A stretch of 64,000 bases of DNA from DAOPZC01 sp035353175 (GCA_035353175.1 DAOPZC010000005.1:1-64000); one strand, 5' to 3'. Counted from the first letter of the stretch, positions 34,793 to 43,865 are shown. Numbers and translations: made by a program. Notes: generated by a model from the letters alone, not told the origin.

Positions 34793-35844
34793 GACTGTTG
34801 CTCCTCCCAGAGCGCCCAGGCGGGAAAAAGATCCGCGGGTTTCGCCGTGCCGGTCGTGCCGAGCTGGCGGATCGTGACCGACGCGACCAGATTGCCGATC
34901 AGCGCGGCTTCGGGCCGGGTTGCGCCTGCCGCCAGCGCCAGCACGGCACCGGCCGTGAACGAATCGCCCGCGCCGGTGGGATCGATCGGGCCTGAGACGT
35001 TAACCGGCGGGATGGTCACCGGATCGGGGCCCGATACGCGGACGCCGCGGTGCTCCGCGGTGGCGAAGACGGGCGCGCCGACGGCTGCGGCAAACGCCTC
35101 CGTTTCCGCGAACAAGACGTCGTCCGGCACGCTGGCTCCGGGGCTCGGATTCTTCTCGCCGACCAGCTCGAACTGGTTCGGCTTGACCATCACGTTGCGG
35201 TATTGGCGGATGCGGCGGCGTGAATCCGCCCAGAAAACGGCGCGGGGAAAGTGCGGGGCGCGTTCGGCCAGCGCCGCGATCAGGGCCGAGAACATGACGC
35301 CCTGGCCTTCTTCCGGCACTTGGTCCATGACGATCAGGGCATCGACGCGGGGGAGCACGGCGTCCAGCGAGGCCAGCAACGCCTCTCCGACGCGGGCGGG
35401 GACCGGGTGGCGGTTCTTGACGTCGTAGCGGTCGTGTTCGCCCGCGATCCCCGGCCGCGTGCGGTCGCACGGCTTGAGATAGGTGGGGGTCACGCACTCC
35501 GGCGCGATGTGCAGGTGGGTGAGGTCGCATCCTAAGGCGGACAGGTCCTGCCGCAGCTCCCAGCCTTCGCCGTCCTCGCCCGTGAAGCCGAGCGTGACGA
35601 TGCGCCTCGCGCCGAGCGCGGCCAGATTGTTGACGACGGTTCCCGCCGCGCCGGGCGAGTGTTGGATGCCGACCACCTGATGCGCGCACCGTCCCGTTTC
35701 CACGGAGGTCTCCGCGAGGGCGGGGTCGATGTCGAAATACTTGTCCAGAAAGAAATCGCCCAGCACCGCGACGCGCGTGCCGCTGAAGCGCGCGGTGAGC
35801 GCCTCCAGCCGGTTCGTGTCAAACGTCTGAAGGGGACTGATCAT
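34789..35844 (-). CDS. PfkB-family sugar kinase, HldE/RfaE kinase-domain-like
   Basis: A 351-residue carbohydrate kinase. The N-terminal part has VLGDFFLDKY and a GGAGNVA-like loop here reading SPGAAGTVVNNLAALGA; the C-terminal PfkB signature is DPTGAGDSFTAGAV with the catalytic Asp. The organisation is that of the kinase half of HldE, with no cytidylyltransferase domain attached. The substrate is probably a heptose- or hexose-phosphate. It starts 3 bases after the HAD gene and its stop overlaps the next gene's ATG, so translation of HAD, kinase and DHS-like protein is coupled. Confidence 0.82.
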   Translation of the reverse strand: MISPLQTFDTNRLEALTARFSGTRVAVLGDFFLDKYFDIDPALAETSVETGRCAHQVVGIQHSPGAAGTVVNNLAALGARRIVTLGFTGEDGEGWELRQDLSALGCDLTHLHIAPECVTPTYLKPCDRTRPGIAGEHDRYDVKNRHPVPARVGEALLASLDAVLPRVDALIVMDQVPEEGQGVMFSALIAALAERAPHFPRAVFWADSRRRIRQYRNVMVKPNQFELVGEKNPSPGASVPDDVLFAETEAFAAAVGAPVFATAEHRGVRVSGPDPVTIPPVNVSGPIDPTGAGDSFTAGAVLALAAGATRPEAALIGNLVASVTIRQLGTTGTAKPADLFPAWALWEEQQS

Positions 35845-35847
35845 GGC

Positions 35848-36729
35848 TTAGGAGGCTCCCCAAATGTGGTTGAGGAGCGCGGCGGCCTCGCCGTAATCGG
35901 GAATGACGATGTCCGCACCCGCGCCGATGAGGCGCTCGCGCTTCCACGCGTCGCACCGGCCCGAGCGCGCGGTCTCGTCACTCGCTACGGCGACGGCAAG
36001 TCCGCCGACCGACTTGCAATCGGCTATCTCCACGTAGCCGTCTCCGAACGCGATGAGGGATGCGCCGTCCACCGCGTTCTCTTGGAGGATGCGTCGGATA
36101 ACCATCTCCTTGGAGAAACTCGTGTGATCGGCCTGAGCGCCGTAGATCCGGCCCGGCGCGAATATGTCGAGCCCCAGCAGCCGCGCCTCTTCCAAGACAT
36201 ACTGCTCGTCTGTGCCGGATGCGATGTAAATGGCCGTGCCGCGTTCCTGCAGCCCCTTGAGGATCTCAAGCGAGCCGGGGACCAGCAAGGCGGTGCGGGA
36301 CAGGGTGCCGTCCGCCAGACCTTGGCGGCGGGAGGCGATGCGGGCCATTAAGCGGTGGTGATACTCGTCTTTATAGGCCTGCGGTTCGGAGGGCGTGCCG
36401 CCGCGGAGGCGGATTTCCTCGGCGAGCCGGATCATTTGGTAGATCGTCTGTTTGCCGGTGAGCTCGGTGACGAAATTCCGGACCAACCGGGTGATCGATT
36501 CGGCGGTCTCGCCCTTCGCCGCGTAACGCAGCAGGTGCTCGGCCAGAAGCGGCACCATGATCTCCATCCAGCCTTCACGGACGAGGCTCAGCGTGCCGTC
36601 GAAATCGAACAGCGCGTGCTTCGGCGGCGGGCCGGGCTTGCGCGGTCGGACGATTTCGATCGATGTCCCCGGCAGGAAGTGTGTTGCCGCAGGCACCTTG
36701 CAGGCCTGCACATAGTCGCGTTCGCTCAC
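35848..36729 (-). CDS. HAD-superfamily phosphatase
   Basis: A 293-residue cytoplasmic phosphatase. HAD motif I is DFDGTLS near residue 43, with an alpha-helical cap after it; motif II is IASGTDEQY, the Lys of motif III is in FSKEMVIRRIL, and motif IV is FGDGYVEI (Asp plus Glu as the magnesium ligands). I chose the GTG at 36729, which has GGAG upstream and removes a long unrelated extension. An N-terminal ~35-residue extension precedes motif I. It would dephosphorylate a sugar phosphate, and the neighbours suggest a heptose-bisphosphate-like or similar substrate. Confidence 0.78.
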   Translation of the reverse strand: MSERDYVQACKVPAATHFLPGTSIEIVRPRKPGPPPKHALFDFDGTLSLVREGWMEIMVPLLAEHLLRYAAKGETAESITRLVRNFVTELTGKQTIYQMIRLAEEIRLRGGTPSEPQAYKDEYHHRLMARIASRRQGLADGTLSRTALLVPGSLEILKGLQERGTAIYIASGTDEQYVLEEARLLGLDIFAPGRIYGAQADHTSFSKEMVIRRILQENAVDGASLIAFGDGYVEIADCKSVGGLAVAVASDETARSGRCDAWKRERLIGAGADIVIPDYGEAAALLNHIWGAS

Positions 36730-36752
36730 GTGTTTGTTTCTCCCGCGTTCCG

Positions 36753-37565
36753 CTATTTCTTCATGTAGCCGTCGAACCACTGGGCGCAGGCCCGGACGTT
36801 CTTTTCCGTCAGTTCGTCCCACTGCTCGTATTCCAGTGTCAGATATACCGGCGTGTTCTTGGCCTTCAGCGTGTCCAGCACCGCGGCGAGGTTGCCGACG
36901 CCCGTGCCGTAGGGGAGGGGCTTGCCGCTCTCGTTCACATCCACGAAATGCAGCGCGAAGATGCGCGAGGCGGCCAGCTGCCGGATGCCTTCGGCGGGCT
37001 TGATGCCGGCCGGCACCCAGTGGCCGATGTCCGCACCCGCACCGACCCATTCGCTGCAACCGGCGACCTTCTGCGCCATGAACGCGGGGTCCCACCAGGG
37101 ATTGCTCCGGGCGTGGTTGTGAAGGTGGATGCGGATCTTGTACTCTTGCGCCAAGCGGTCGATGAGGGGCAGCTGTTCCGGCGGCGGCTCGGTGAGCAGC
37201 ATGCCGATGCCCAGCGCCCGCGCGAACTCGAACTGCCGGCGCCAGCCCGCCTCGTCCTTCTCGTTCACCACGCCGTAGCTGAACGCTTTCAGCCCGCAGT
37301 TGTCCAGGTACGCGCGCACGGCCGTCACCGTTTCGGGCGACATGTCGGAATATTTGAAAGACCCTTTGAAGGTGCCGCCCAACTTCTGTACCGACGTGAG
37401 CTCAATGGCTTGGAAGCCCAGACGCTTGGCGACCTCGATGGTTTCGACCAACGAACGGTCCTTGAAGGTGTAGGCCTGTAGGGCCAGGGTGAAGGGCGGT
37501 TCCGCAGCGCTGCACATGACCGCCGCCAAAAATGACATCCCCAACCAGGTGATCGCTTTGTTCAT
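36753..37565 (-). CDS. Exported sugar phosphate isomerase/epimerase-type TIM barrel
   Basis: A 270-residue protein of the xylose-isomerase-like TIM-barrel (AP endonuclease 2) superfamily. The ATG at 37565 with AAGGGA upstream starts a clear signal peptide (ITWLGMSFLAAVMCSA). Metal-binding residues expected for the family are visible: Glu in LLTEPPPEQ, His-x-His in IHLHNH, Asp/His in GADIGH and HFVDVN, and Glu in LTLEYEQW. Export is unusual outside PVC bacteria and suggests action on free sugars in the periplasm, next to a Tat-exported MocA oxidoreductase encoded 91 bases upstream. Confidence 0.82.
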   Translation of the reverse strand: MNKAITWLGMSFLAAVMCSAAEPPFTLALQAYTFKDRSLVETIEVAKRLGFQAIELTSVQKLGGTFKGSFKYSDMSPETVTAVRAYLDNCGLKAFSYGVVNEKDEAGWRRQFEFARALGIGMLLTEPPPEQLPLIDRLAQEYKIRIHLHNHARSNPWWDPAFMAQKVAGCSEWVGAGADIGHWVPAGIKPAEGIRQLAASRIFALHFVDVNESGKPLPYGTGVGNLAAVLDTLKAKNTPVYLTLEYEQWDELTEKNVRACAQWFDGYMKK

Positions 37566-37656
37566 CGTTGTGTTCCCTTGGGTGAAATGAGAGCGGGATA
37601 CAACGCTCAACGGTCGCGTGTGACGCTTCTGCGTTGAGCGTTGTTTCGGGTTGCGC

Positions 37657-39075
37657 CTAGTACGCCCATCCTGGGCGAATGAACGGCTTGATGAGCGCGT
37701 TGGCCTGAGCGTTGTCGGCCAGGCATTTCGTCGCATCCCAGCTGATTTTGCCGGGGATACGCTGTGCCATGCAACCGACCAACATGCTTTCGACCAGCGG
37801 CACCGAATGGCTCGTGCACGATGTCGTTTGGGTCAAGCCGAAGCAGGCGTCGACAAACTCGCGGCGTTGGTTCTGTTCCTTGGCGCGCGGCAGGCTGACC
37901 GGAATATTCAGACACGCCTCATGCTTGGTGATGGATTTCATCTTCGCCTCACCCGCGAGCGCGATGTAGCTGAACTCGCCGTAATCGTCGGTGTTCACCA
38001 TGACGCCCTTGTCGCCCATGATGAAGCAGCCGGTCGTCGGCACCTGCCCGAGAGTGGCGATCACCTGCGGCATGATCTCCGGCGACGGCTTGCGGTAGCC
38101 GTCGTACCAGTAGAGCTCGACCGGCGGCTTCTTGCCGCGTGCGGCATAGGTCAGGCGCACTTTGCTGTACTGCGGATAGGTGTCGTCGTACCGCTCCGAG
38201 ATTTCCACGGCCTCGCCTGCGGTCACCTCGCCCAGCTCCAATCCGCGGAACGCGAGGTTCATGGTGTGGCACGCCATGTCGCCGAAAGCGCCCGTGCCGA
38301 AATCATAGAAGGCACGCCACATGATCCGGTGGTAGACGCCCTGCTTGAAGGGCCGCGCCGGCGAGGTGCCCAGCCAGAGGTCCCAGCTCATTTCCGGCGG
38401 GATCGGGTCGGCGCCTTCGGGGCGTTTCAGCGGCTGTTTCCAGCCCCACTTGTTTCCCGGGGAGATTTCGGGGCGGTTGGTCCAGACATGCACTTCCGTG
38501 ACATTGCCCAGCAGGCCCGAGCGGAGAATCTCGATGCCCCGGCGGGTGCCGTCGCGGGCGCTGCCGTGGTTACCCATCTGCGTGACCACGCCGTACTCCT
38601 TGGCGACGTCCCGGAAGTAGCGCGCCTCCCAGATCGTCCGCACCAGCGGCTTCTCGACATAGACGTGGCAGCCCCGTTTCATCGCTTGGATCGCGGCCGG
38701 CGCATGGGTGTGGTCCGGCGTGGCGACGACGACGGCGTCCAGCTGCTTCTCGGCTTCCAGCATCTTGCGGTAGTCGGCGTACGTGTTGAAATCCGACGTG
38801 AGCCCTTTTTCGACATGCCACTTCTTGGCGTTGTCCAGCATGGTGGCGTCGGTGTCACACATCGCGACGACCTTCACGTTGCCGCAATCGACCATCTCGG
38901 TCCAGTCGCGCACGCCTTGCCCGCCCGCGCCGATGACGCCGAGTTTCAGCATCTCGCCCGGCTTGCGGAACCGCGACGTCCGCAGGGCGGCGCAGCCGCT
39001 CAGCGCGAGCACGCCTGCCGCCTGCGCCGATCCCTTCAGAAATGCGCGGCGCGAAAAACCCGTTTGCTTCCTCAT
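37657..39075 (-). CDS. Tat-exported, lipobox-containing Gfo/Idh/MocA oxidoreductase
   Basis: A 472-residue oxidoreductase and the first gene of the nine-gene run. The ATG at 39075 (GGGAGA upstream) begins a twin-arginine signal (FSRRAFLKGSAQAAG) that ends in a lipobox-like ALSGC, so it may be a Tat lipoprotein. The Rossmann loop is GVIGAGGQGV; the family EKP motif is CHVYVEKPLV; the catalytic region reads GAFGDMACHTMN. It probably oxidises or epimerises a sugar in the periplasm. It is 43% or less similar by eye to the 30532 protein, so the two are paralogues with different substrates. A promoter and paired operator precede it. Confidence 0.87.
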   Translation of the reverse strand: MRKQTGFSRRAFLKGSAQAAGVLALSGCAALRTSRFRKPGEMLKLGVIGAGGQGVRDWTEMVDCGNVKVVAMCDTDATMLDNAKKWHVEKGLTSDFNTYADYRKMLEAEKQLDAVVVATPDHTHAPAAIQAMKRGCHVYVEKPLVRTIWEARYFRDVAKEYGVVTQMGNHGSARDGTRRGIEILRSGLLGNVTEVHVWTNRPEISPGNKWGWKQPLKRPEGADPIPPEMSWDLWLGTSPARPFKQGVYHRIMWRAFYDFGTGAFGDMACHTMNLAFRGLELGEVTAGEAVEISERYDDTYPQYSKVRLTYAARGKKPPVELYWYDGYRKPSPEIMPQVIATLGQVPTTGCFIMGDKGVMVNTDDYGEFSYIALAGEAKMKSITKHEACLNIPVSLPRAKEQNQRREFVDACFGLTQTTSCTSHSVPLVESMLVGCMAQRIPGKISWDATKCLADNAQANALIKPFIRPGWAY

Positions 39076-39204
39076 CGTTCGTCTCCCTGGGGTGTCTTTT
39101 GTTTCGATAGGGACGGTTCCCCGAACCGTCTGCGGACCCCTCGGCGAGGTGCCCCTACCTTGGAATACAAAATCGCTTATCGCCACATATCATTGACAGG
39201 TATC

Positions 39205-39233
39205 ACAGTACGCCCCTGCGCCCGTCTTTTCAA
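39205..39233 (-). promoter_or_regulatory. Promoter of the nine-gene sugar operon
   Basis: On the minus strand: TTGAAA (39233-39228), 17-base spacer, TACTGT (39210-39205). The -10 is weak, as expected for an activator-dependent promoter. The paired TTGCGCAA site lies 9 bases upstream of the -35 box. Confidence 0.5.
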
Positions 39234-39241
39234 GATGACAC

Positions 39242-39271
39242 TTGCGCAACTTTTGTGGTACTTTTGCGCAA
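39242..39271. promoter_or_regulatory. Paired operator for the XylR-like regulator
   Basis: Two perfect copies of the palindrome TTGCGCAA, at 39242-39249 and 39264-39271, spaced 22 bases centre to centre (two helical turns). They lie between the regulator start (39275) and the divergent operon promoter, a classic AraC-family activator position that could also repress the regulator's own start. Confidence 0.65.
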
Positions 39272-39274
39272 CAC

Positions 39275-40459
39275 ATGGCTCGTAACTTGTCAGCGATCCC
39301 TCAGGTGGCGCTCCTGTTTGAAACTAACGAGCAGGCGCACCGCGATATCTTGCGCGGCGTGTTGCGCTATGAGCGCACTAACGGCCCGTGGAGCCTGCAT
39401 GTGACGGAAGGCAGGGCGGGGGAACAGCGGCTGCTCGCGATGAAGAAGTGGGGCGGGACCGGGATTATCGGGGTGATCCAGAACCGCGCCTATGCGGAGG
39501 CCGTGCTGACGGCCGACGCGCCGGCGGTGCTGATCGATCCCATGGACGAGGCGTGCCTGCCGCAAGGCCTGCTGGCGCGGCACAGCGTCTTGGCTTCGGA
39601 TTTGTGCGCCATCGGCGAGCTGGCGGCCGACTATTTCCTGGAACGCCGGTTCGCGAACTTCGCGTTCGTCGGCGAGATCCACGGCATCAACTGGTCGCGC
39701 GAGCGCGGGGCGGCTTTTGCCGCGCGGGTCAAGAAAGCCGGCTTCGCCTGCCGCGTGTATGGTCCGCTGACCGCGCATGAGAAACGGGATTGGGGCGTGG
39801 AACGCGACACGCTTTGCGCCTGGCTGAAGGAGCTTCCCAAACCGGTCGCGGTTTTCGCTGCCATGGATGTGCGCGGGAGGCAGGTGCTGGACGCCTGTCT
39901 GACGGCAGGCCTCGATGTGCCGCATGATGTTGCGGTGCTGGCGGTGGACAACGACGAACTGATTTGCGATTCCACCACGCCGCCGCTTTCGAGCATCGCG
40001 CTGGATACGGAGCGCATGGGCTACGAAGCTGCGCGCTTGCTCGACCGGGCCATGCGTCAGCGGCGCAAGACGTGGCGTGTGACGCGCAGCTTCCCTCCGC
40101 TCACGGTGGTGACACGCCGATCGACGGAGGCGGTCCATATCAATGATCCCGTGGTTGTGAAATCGCTGGAGTTCATCTGGTTAAATGCGCAGAATCCGAT
40201 CGGCGTGCCCGACATCGTGGAACGGGCGGGGGTTTCGCGGCGCCTGCTGGAGTTGCGCTTCCGCAAGGCGCTGAACGGCACGATTCAGGAGGAGTTGCAG
40301 CGGACACGCCTGAAGCGCGTGAGAACGTTGCTGGCGGAAACGAACCTGTCGGTGACCGCCATCGCGAAGGCGTGCGGGTTCACGGGCAAAAGCTACTTGG
40401 GGAAGGTGTTCCGGCGGACGTTCGGCACCACCATGACGAAGTATCGCGCGGGACGTTAA
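39275..40459 (+). CDS. XylR-like AraC-family transcriptional regulator with LacI-type sensor domain
   Basis: A 394-residue regulator. Residues about 8-270 form a periplasmic-binding-protein-like sugar sensor as in LacI/XylR (QVALLFETN, DVPHDVAVLAVDNDE, PPLSSIALDTERMGYEAA). The last ~100 residues are an AraC double helix-turn-helix ending FTGKSYLGKVFRRTFGTTM. The ATG at 39275 is preferred because the frame upstream contains the operator copies. E. coli XylR has the same architecture and activates divergent sugar genes. It is divergent from the nine-gene operon and probably controls it in response to the sugar. It may also serve the 40476 gene, which starts 16 bases downstream. Confidence 0.85.
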   Translation: MARNLSAIPQVALLFETNEQAHRDILRGVLRYERTNGPWSLHVTEGRAGEQRLLAMKKWGGTGIIGVIQNRAYAEAVLTADAPAVLIDPMDEACLPQGLLARHSVLASDLCAIGELAADYFLERRFANFAFVGEIHGINWSRERGAAFAARVKKAGFACRVYGPLTAHEKRDWGVERDTLCAWLKELPKPVAVFAAMDVRGRQVLDACLTAGLDVPHDVAVLAVDNDELICDSTTPPLSSIALDTERMGYEAARLLDRAMRQRRKTWRVTRSFPPLTVVTRRSTEAVHINDPVVVKSLEFIWLNAQNPIGVPDIVERAGVSRRLLELRFRKALNGTIQEELQRTRLKRVRTLLAETNLSVTAIAKACGFTGKSYLGKVFRRTFGTTMTKYRAGR

Positions 40460-40475
40460 TCGGGAGGGTCGGGGT

Positions 40476-43400
40476 ATGACGGTTTTCGGGCGTGGAGCCT
40501 GTGTGTTCTTTGCGGCGGCGCTGTGCCGGACGGCGGGCGCCGCCGATTCGCTGTTTCTGGAGGCGGAGGATTTCCAGTTTTTCGGCGGTTGGCTGCGAAT
40601 GACGGACCCTGCGGCTTCGGGCCGTGCCTATCTGCAGGTTCCGTCCGCAGGTAAAGGGGGCGACGCGTTGACGGCGGTGAGCGTGGACAAGGCCGCGGAA
40701 TACGTCTTCTGGGTCCGCGCGCGCGACTTCGCCGCAGATCGGCCCAAGACCCGGAAGTTCGCGTTGCTCGTCGATGGTGTCCCGTTGGCGGAAACGGGCG
40801 GTACGCATGGCCGCGAAGGCTTTGCCTGGCAGGCGCTCGGAACGCAGACGTTGCAGGCGGGAGACCATCTCCTGACGCTGCGCGATACGGCGCACGCGTA
40901 TGGACGTTGCGATTCGCTCTTTATCACCCGTGCGGGCAAGAATCCCGAAACGATGCCGGTGCGCCAGATCTTGGCGGCGCGCGCCAAATCCAGGGTTTTG
41001 CCCGTGGCCGGCCAGGCCGCGTTCCGGAATTCGGCCGTGACGGACATCGGCTCTGACGTGTTGGCGGCCCTGACGACGTCGTCCATGCGCGTGGCGTTTG
41101 TTGCGGGAAAAGGCGAGGACGGCCAGCCTTGGGTTGTTCGGCGCACGAGCGTGCTTTACAACGGGGTTTGGCAGCCCTTGCCGGACGCTGCGGGCGACGA
41201 GGCGTTTTTCGTGCAGCACTCGACGAATGTGACCGCCGAGCTGCGGCGCGTCGCCTCCTGGAGCGGCGCGCGGGTCCCGGTCAGCGTGTCGTTCAACGGC
41301 CAAGATTTCGTGACCGGCGGCCAGCCCGCGGACCCGTACGCCGCTGCGCCTGCCCGGCGCTTTGCGCCGCGCGAGCTGGTGAAAGCCGATGCCGCGGGGG
41401 TCGAGCTCCGGTATGTCGCGCCGGATGGCGAATCGCTGCCAGTGATCTGGAGCGTCGACCCGGACGATCCCTTTACACTGCGCGTGCAGGCGCGCCTCAC
41501 CGCGAAGGCGGCGGGTTCCTATTCGCTCGGTTTCTCGGTGCTGCAGCCGACCGCGCGCGACCGCGTCGAATTCGTGCTGCTTCCGCCTCTCTATCAGTAC
41601 CAGCGCTTGCCGCAGTCTCCGGAGCTGCTGTGCAACACGCTGACGCCGCATCCGCTGGCGCTGGCGCAAGTGCCGTGGCTGACGAACGGCACGCCGCTCT
41701 CGGTGGCCGTCACGGCCGAGCCCGCGGATCTGCCGTTCGTCTGGCCGAATGCGACCAATGCGGTCTGCGGTTTTGCCCTGCTCAACAGCCGCGCGCTGGT
41801 GCAGCCGACCATTTTCAGCCCCGTGCTCGGCAGCCCGCATTCCCGGCTGTCGGCAGGGGAGACGCGGGTCATCAACTGGCGCGTGATGACGCGTCCGGCG
41901 GAGTGGAAGGCCGCGCTCGAGGCCGCGGTGCTGAACGTCATGAAGGTCGCCGATTACCGCGAGCCGGTCAACGCCTCTCTCACGGATGCGGTTCTTAACA
42001 TGGCTGATCTGATGAGGGATGAAGCGTTCGGCGGGTGGAATGGCCAACTCAAAGGCTTCTACGATATTGAGAGCGCCACGATGGGCAAACATGCCGCGCC
42101 GCTTGCGCTGCTTTCGGCCGCGGTGCTTTCGCGCAGCGAGACCTTTTGGAAAGAGCGGGCGCTGCCGACCTTTGAGTTCGTGCTGAGCCGGAACGGTCCC
42201 GACATCATCCAGAGCGGGGTCAGCCGCGACGGCAAGCCGGTCAGGCGGCAGCTCGCGATCCCGAACGGCTTTTACGGCACCACCTGTTGGGAAGGACTCC
42301 ACCGGCTGACGGGAACGCGCAATCCGTGGCTCCTGGAGCTGGCTTTGCCGGCGGGCCGGTTCCGCCATGCGAACAGCTACAACACCTCGTGGCCATGGAC
42401 CGAAATGCTGGCTGCGCACCGGCTCGATGCCGCGTGCGTGTCTCTCGACGCGGTAAAGGCGGACGCGGACGCGTGGATGGCCAAAGAGGTCTACGGCCGC
42501 AAGACCGAGCCGGTCGATTTCCGCTTTTTTTACAACATCCACTTCTATCCGTACTGGTGGGATGTGGTCGACCTGTATGAGGAGACGGGCGAGGAGAAAT
42601 ATCTTTCTGCGGCGGTCGAGGGCGCCTTTCATACGGTCGCGGGCCTGTGGTCGCACCCGCGGATTCCTGAGGGCGAGGTCACGGTGCATCCGGACGGCTC
42701 ACAGGTGACGTATCACCGCGTGTGGCATAAGGGCGATCAGCTTTTCCGGCTCGGATGGCCGCGTCAACCCAACGACACGCCGGCCCACAGCGTGCCCGCG
42801 TGGCAGGTTTCTCCGGTCGGCTTGGGACTTGAGCAACCCTCGACGTATACTTCGTACGCCGGGGCGATGAACAACATCATGCAGTCGACGTGGGCGCCGC
42901 ATCTGCTGCGCGTCTACCGCTACACGCACCGCGAGATCTTCCGCACTTTTGCCCGCAACAGCGTGATCGGCCGTTTCGCAAACTATCCCGGCTATTATCT
43001 GACCTGCTTCACCGATTTGGTCCACGATCCGCGCTATCCTTACAGAGGGCCGGACATCACCTGTTTCTACTATCACCACATACCGGTCCATTACGCGTTC
43101 GCGATGGACTACCTGGTGGCCGACGCGGAAACGCGCTCCGGCGGGAAAGTCGATTTTCCGTGGGTGAAGCAGAAGAACTACGCGTGGTTCAACAGCCGCG
43201 TCTACACCGCCGAGCCCGGGCGCGTCTATGACGATGATGAAGCCGTGCTCTGGATTGAACGCGGGCTGGTAACGCCCGACGACTGCAAAACAGACTGGTT
43301 GGCGGCAAGGAGCCCCGAGCGTTTCTGGGTGATGCTGATGAACCAGACACGTGCCCCGCGGAACGTGCGCGTGAAACTGGACGGCGCGAAGATCGGTCTG

Positions 43401-43829
43401 ACGGAAGGCCCCGGCCGGATGTATGTGGACGAGGCCGCCGCAACACCCGCGCCCGAACTCCGGCAGGGCGCGTGCGAAGTGACCGTTCCGCCACTCGGCA
43501 TGGTCACCTTGGGGTATTCCGCGGCGGCGCGCGCTGAGTTTCCCGTCCGCAATCCGGTGCCGCCCGCCCGACGCGTGGCGGATGCGGGGGTTTTCGGTGA
43601 AGCGCACGCTTTCACCATTCAGTCCCCATGGGGCCGTGATGCGGTGTACGCGGTGTTGACTGCGGATGAGATTCCCGGGGCCAAGGTGCGCTTCACCTGC
43701 GAAGGCGAGACGCAGGTCTGCGACCGCTTCCCGTACGAGGCGAGCTTCTATCCCGTGCGGGATCCGAAACCCAAGGTGAAGATTACGGCGATCGGGCCGG
43801 GCAAAGAGGCTCGGGTGGTCGAGCTGTAA
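40476..43829 (+). CDS. Large secreted protein of unknown family, glycan-related by context
   Basis: A 1117-residue secreted protein with a signal peptide (about 1-22). An N-terminal beta-sandwich (about 23-160) starts SLFLEAEDFQ, like carbohydrate-binding modules of the CBM6/35 type. A middle beta region is followed by an alpha-toroid-like region (about 490-880) rich in aromatic motifs (NGFYGTTCWEGLHRL, FYNIHFYPYWWDVVDLYEETG), and a C-terminal beta domain. This order resembles polysaccharide lyases or glycosidases, but I can assign neither family nor catalytic residues. It begins 16 bases after the XylR-like regulator and may be co-transcribed with it. Confidence 0.75.
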   Translation: MTVFGRGACVFFAAALCRTAGAADSLFLEAEDFQFFGGWLRMTDPAASGRAYLQVPSAGKGGDALTAVSVDKAAEYVFWVRARDFAADRPKTRKFALLVDGVPLAETGGTHGREGFAWQALGTQTLQAGDHLLTLRDTAHAYGRCDSLFITRAGKNPETMPVRQILAARAKSRVLPVAGQAAFRNSAVTDIGSDVLAALTTSSMRVAFVAGKGEDGQPWVVRRTSVLYNGVWQPLPDAAGDEAFFVQHSTNVTAELRRVASWSGARVPVSVSFNGQDFVTGGQPADPYAAAPARRFAPRELVKADAAGVELRYVAPDGESLPVIWSVDPDDPFTLRVQARLTAKAAGSYSLGFSVLQPTARDRVEFVLLPPLYQYQRLPQSPELLCNTLTPHPLALAQVPWLTNGTPLSVAVTAEPADLPFVWPNATNAVCGFALLNSRALVQPTIFSPVLGSPHSRLSAGETRVINWRVMTRPAEWKAALEAAVLNVMKVADYREPVNASLTDAVLNMADLMRDEAFGGWNGQLKGFYDIESATMGKHAAPLALLSAAVLSRSETFWKERALPTFEFVLSRNGPDIIQSGVSRDGKPVRRQLAIPNGFYGTTCWEGLHRLTGTRNPWLLELALPAGRFRHANSYNTSWPWTEMLAAHRLDAACVSLDAVKADADAWMAKEVYGRKTEPVDFRFFYNIHFYPYWWDVVDLYEETGEEKYLSAAVEGAFHTVAGLWSHPRIPEGEVTVHPDGSQVTYHRVWHKGDQLFRLGWPRQPNDTPAHSVPAWQVSPVGLGLEQPSTYTSYAGAMNNIMQSTWAPHLLRVYRYTHREIFRTFARNSVIGRFANYPGYYLTCFTDLVHDPRYPYRGPDITCFYYHHIPVHYAFAMDYLVADAETRSGGKVDFPWVKQKNYAWFNSRVYTAEPGRVYDDDEAVLWIERGLVTPDDCKTDWLAARSPERFWVMLMNQTRAPRNVRVKLDGAKIGLTEGPGRMYVDEAAATPAPELRQGACEVTVPPLGMVTLGYSAAARAEFPVRNPVPPARRVADAGVFGEAHAFTIQSPWGRDAVYAVLTADEIPGAKVRFTCEGETQVCDRFPYEASFYPVRDPKPKVKITAIGPGKEARVVEL

Positions 43830-43865
43830 AAAAGAACCCGCGCTGCCGGGGCTGCGCGGGTTCTT
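43828..43865 (-). terminator. Terminator of the DEAD-box helicase gene
   Basis: A 12-base perfect stem (AAGAACCCGCGC with its complement, 43832-43843 and 43854-43865) with a 10-base loop. On the minus strand it ends in a run of T residues (43833-43828). It lies 22 bases past the helicase stop and overlaps the 40476 gene's stop codon. Confidence 0.85.
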
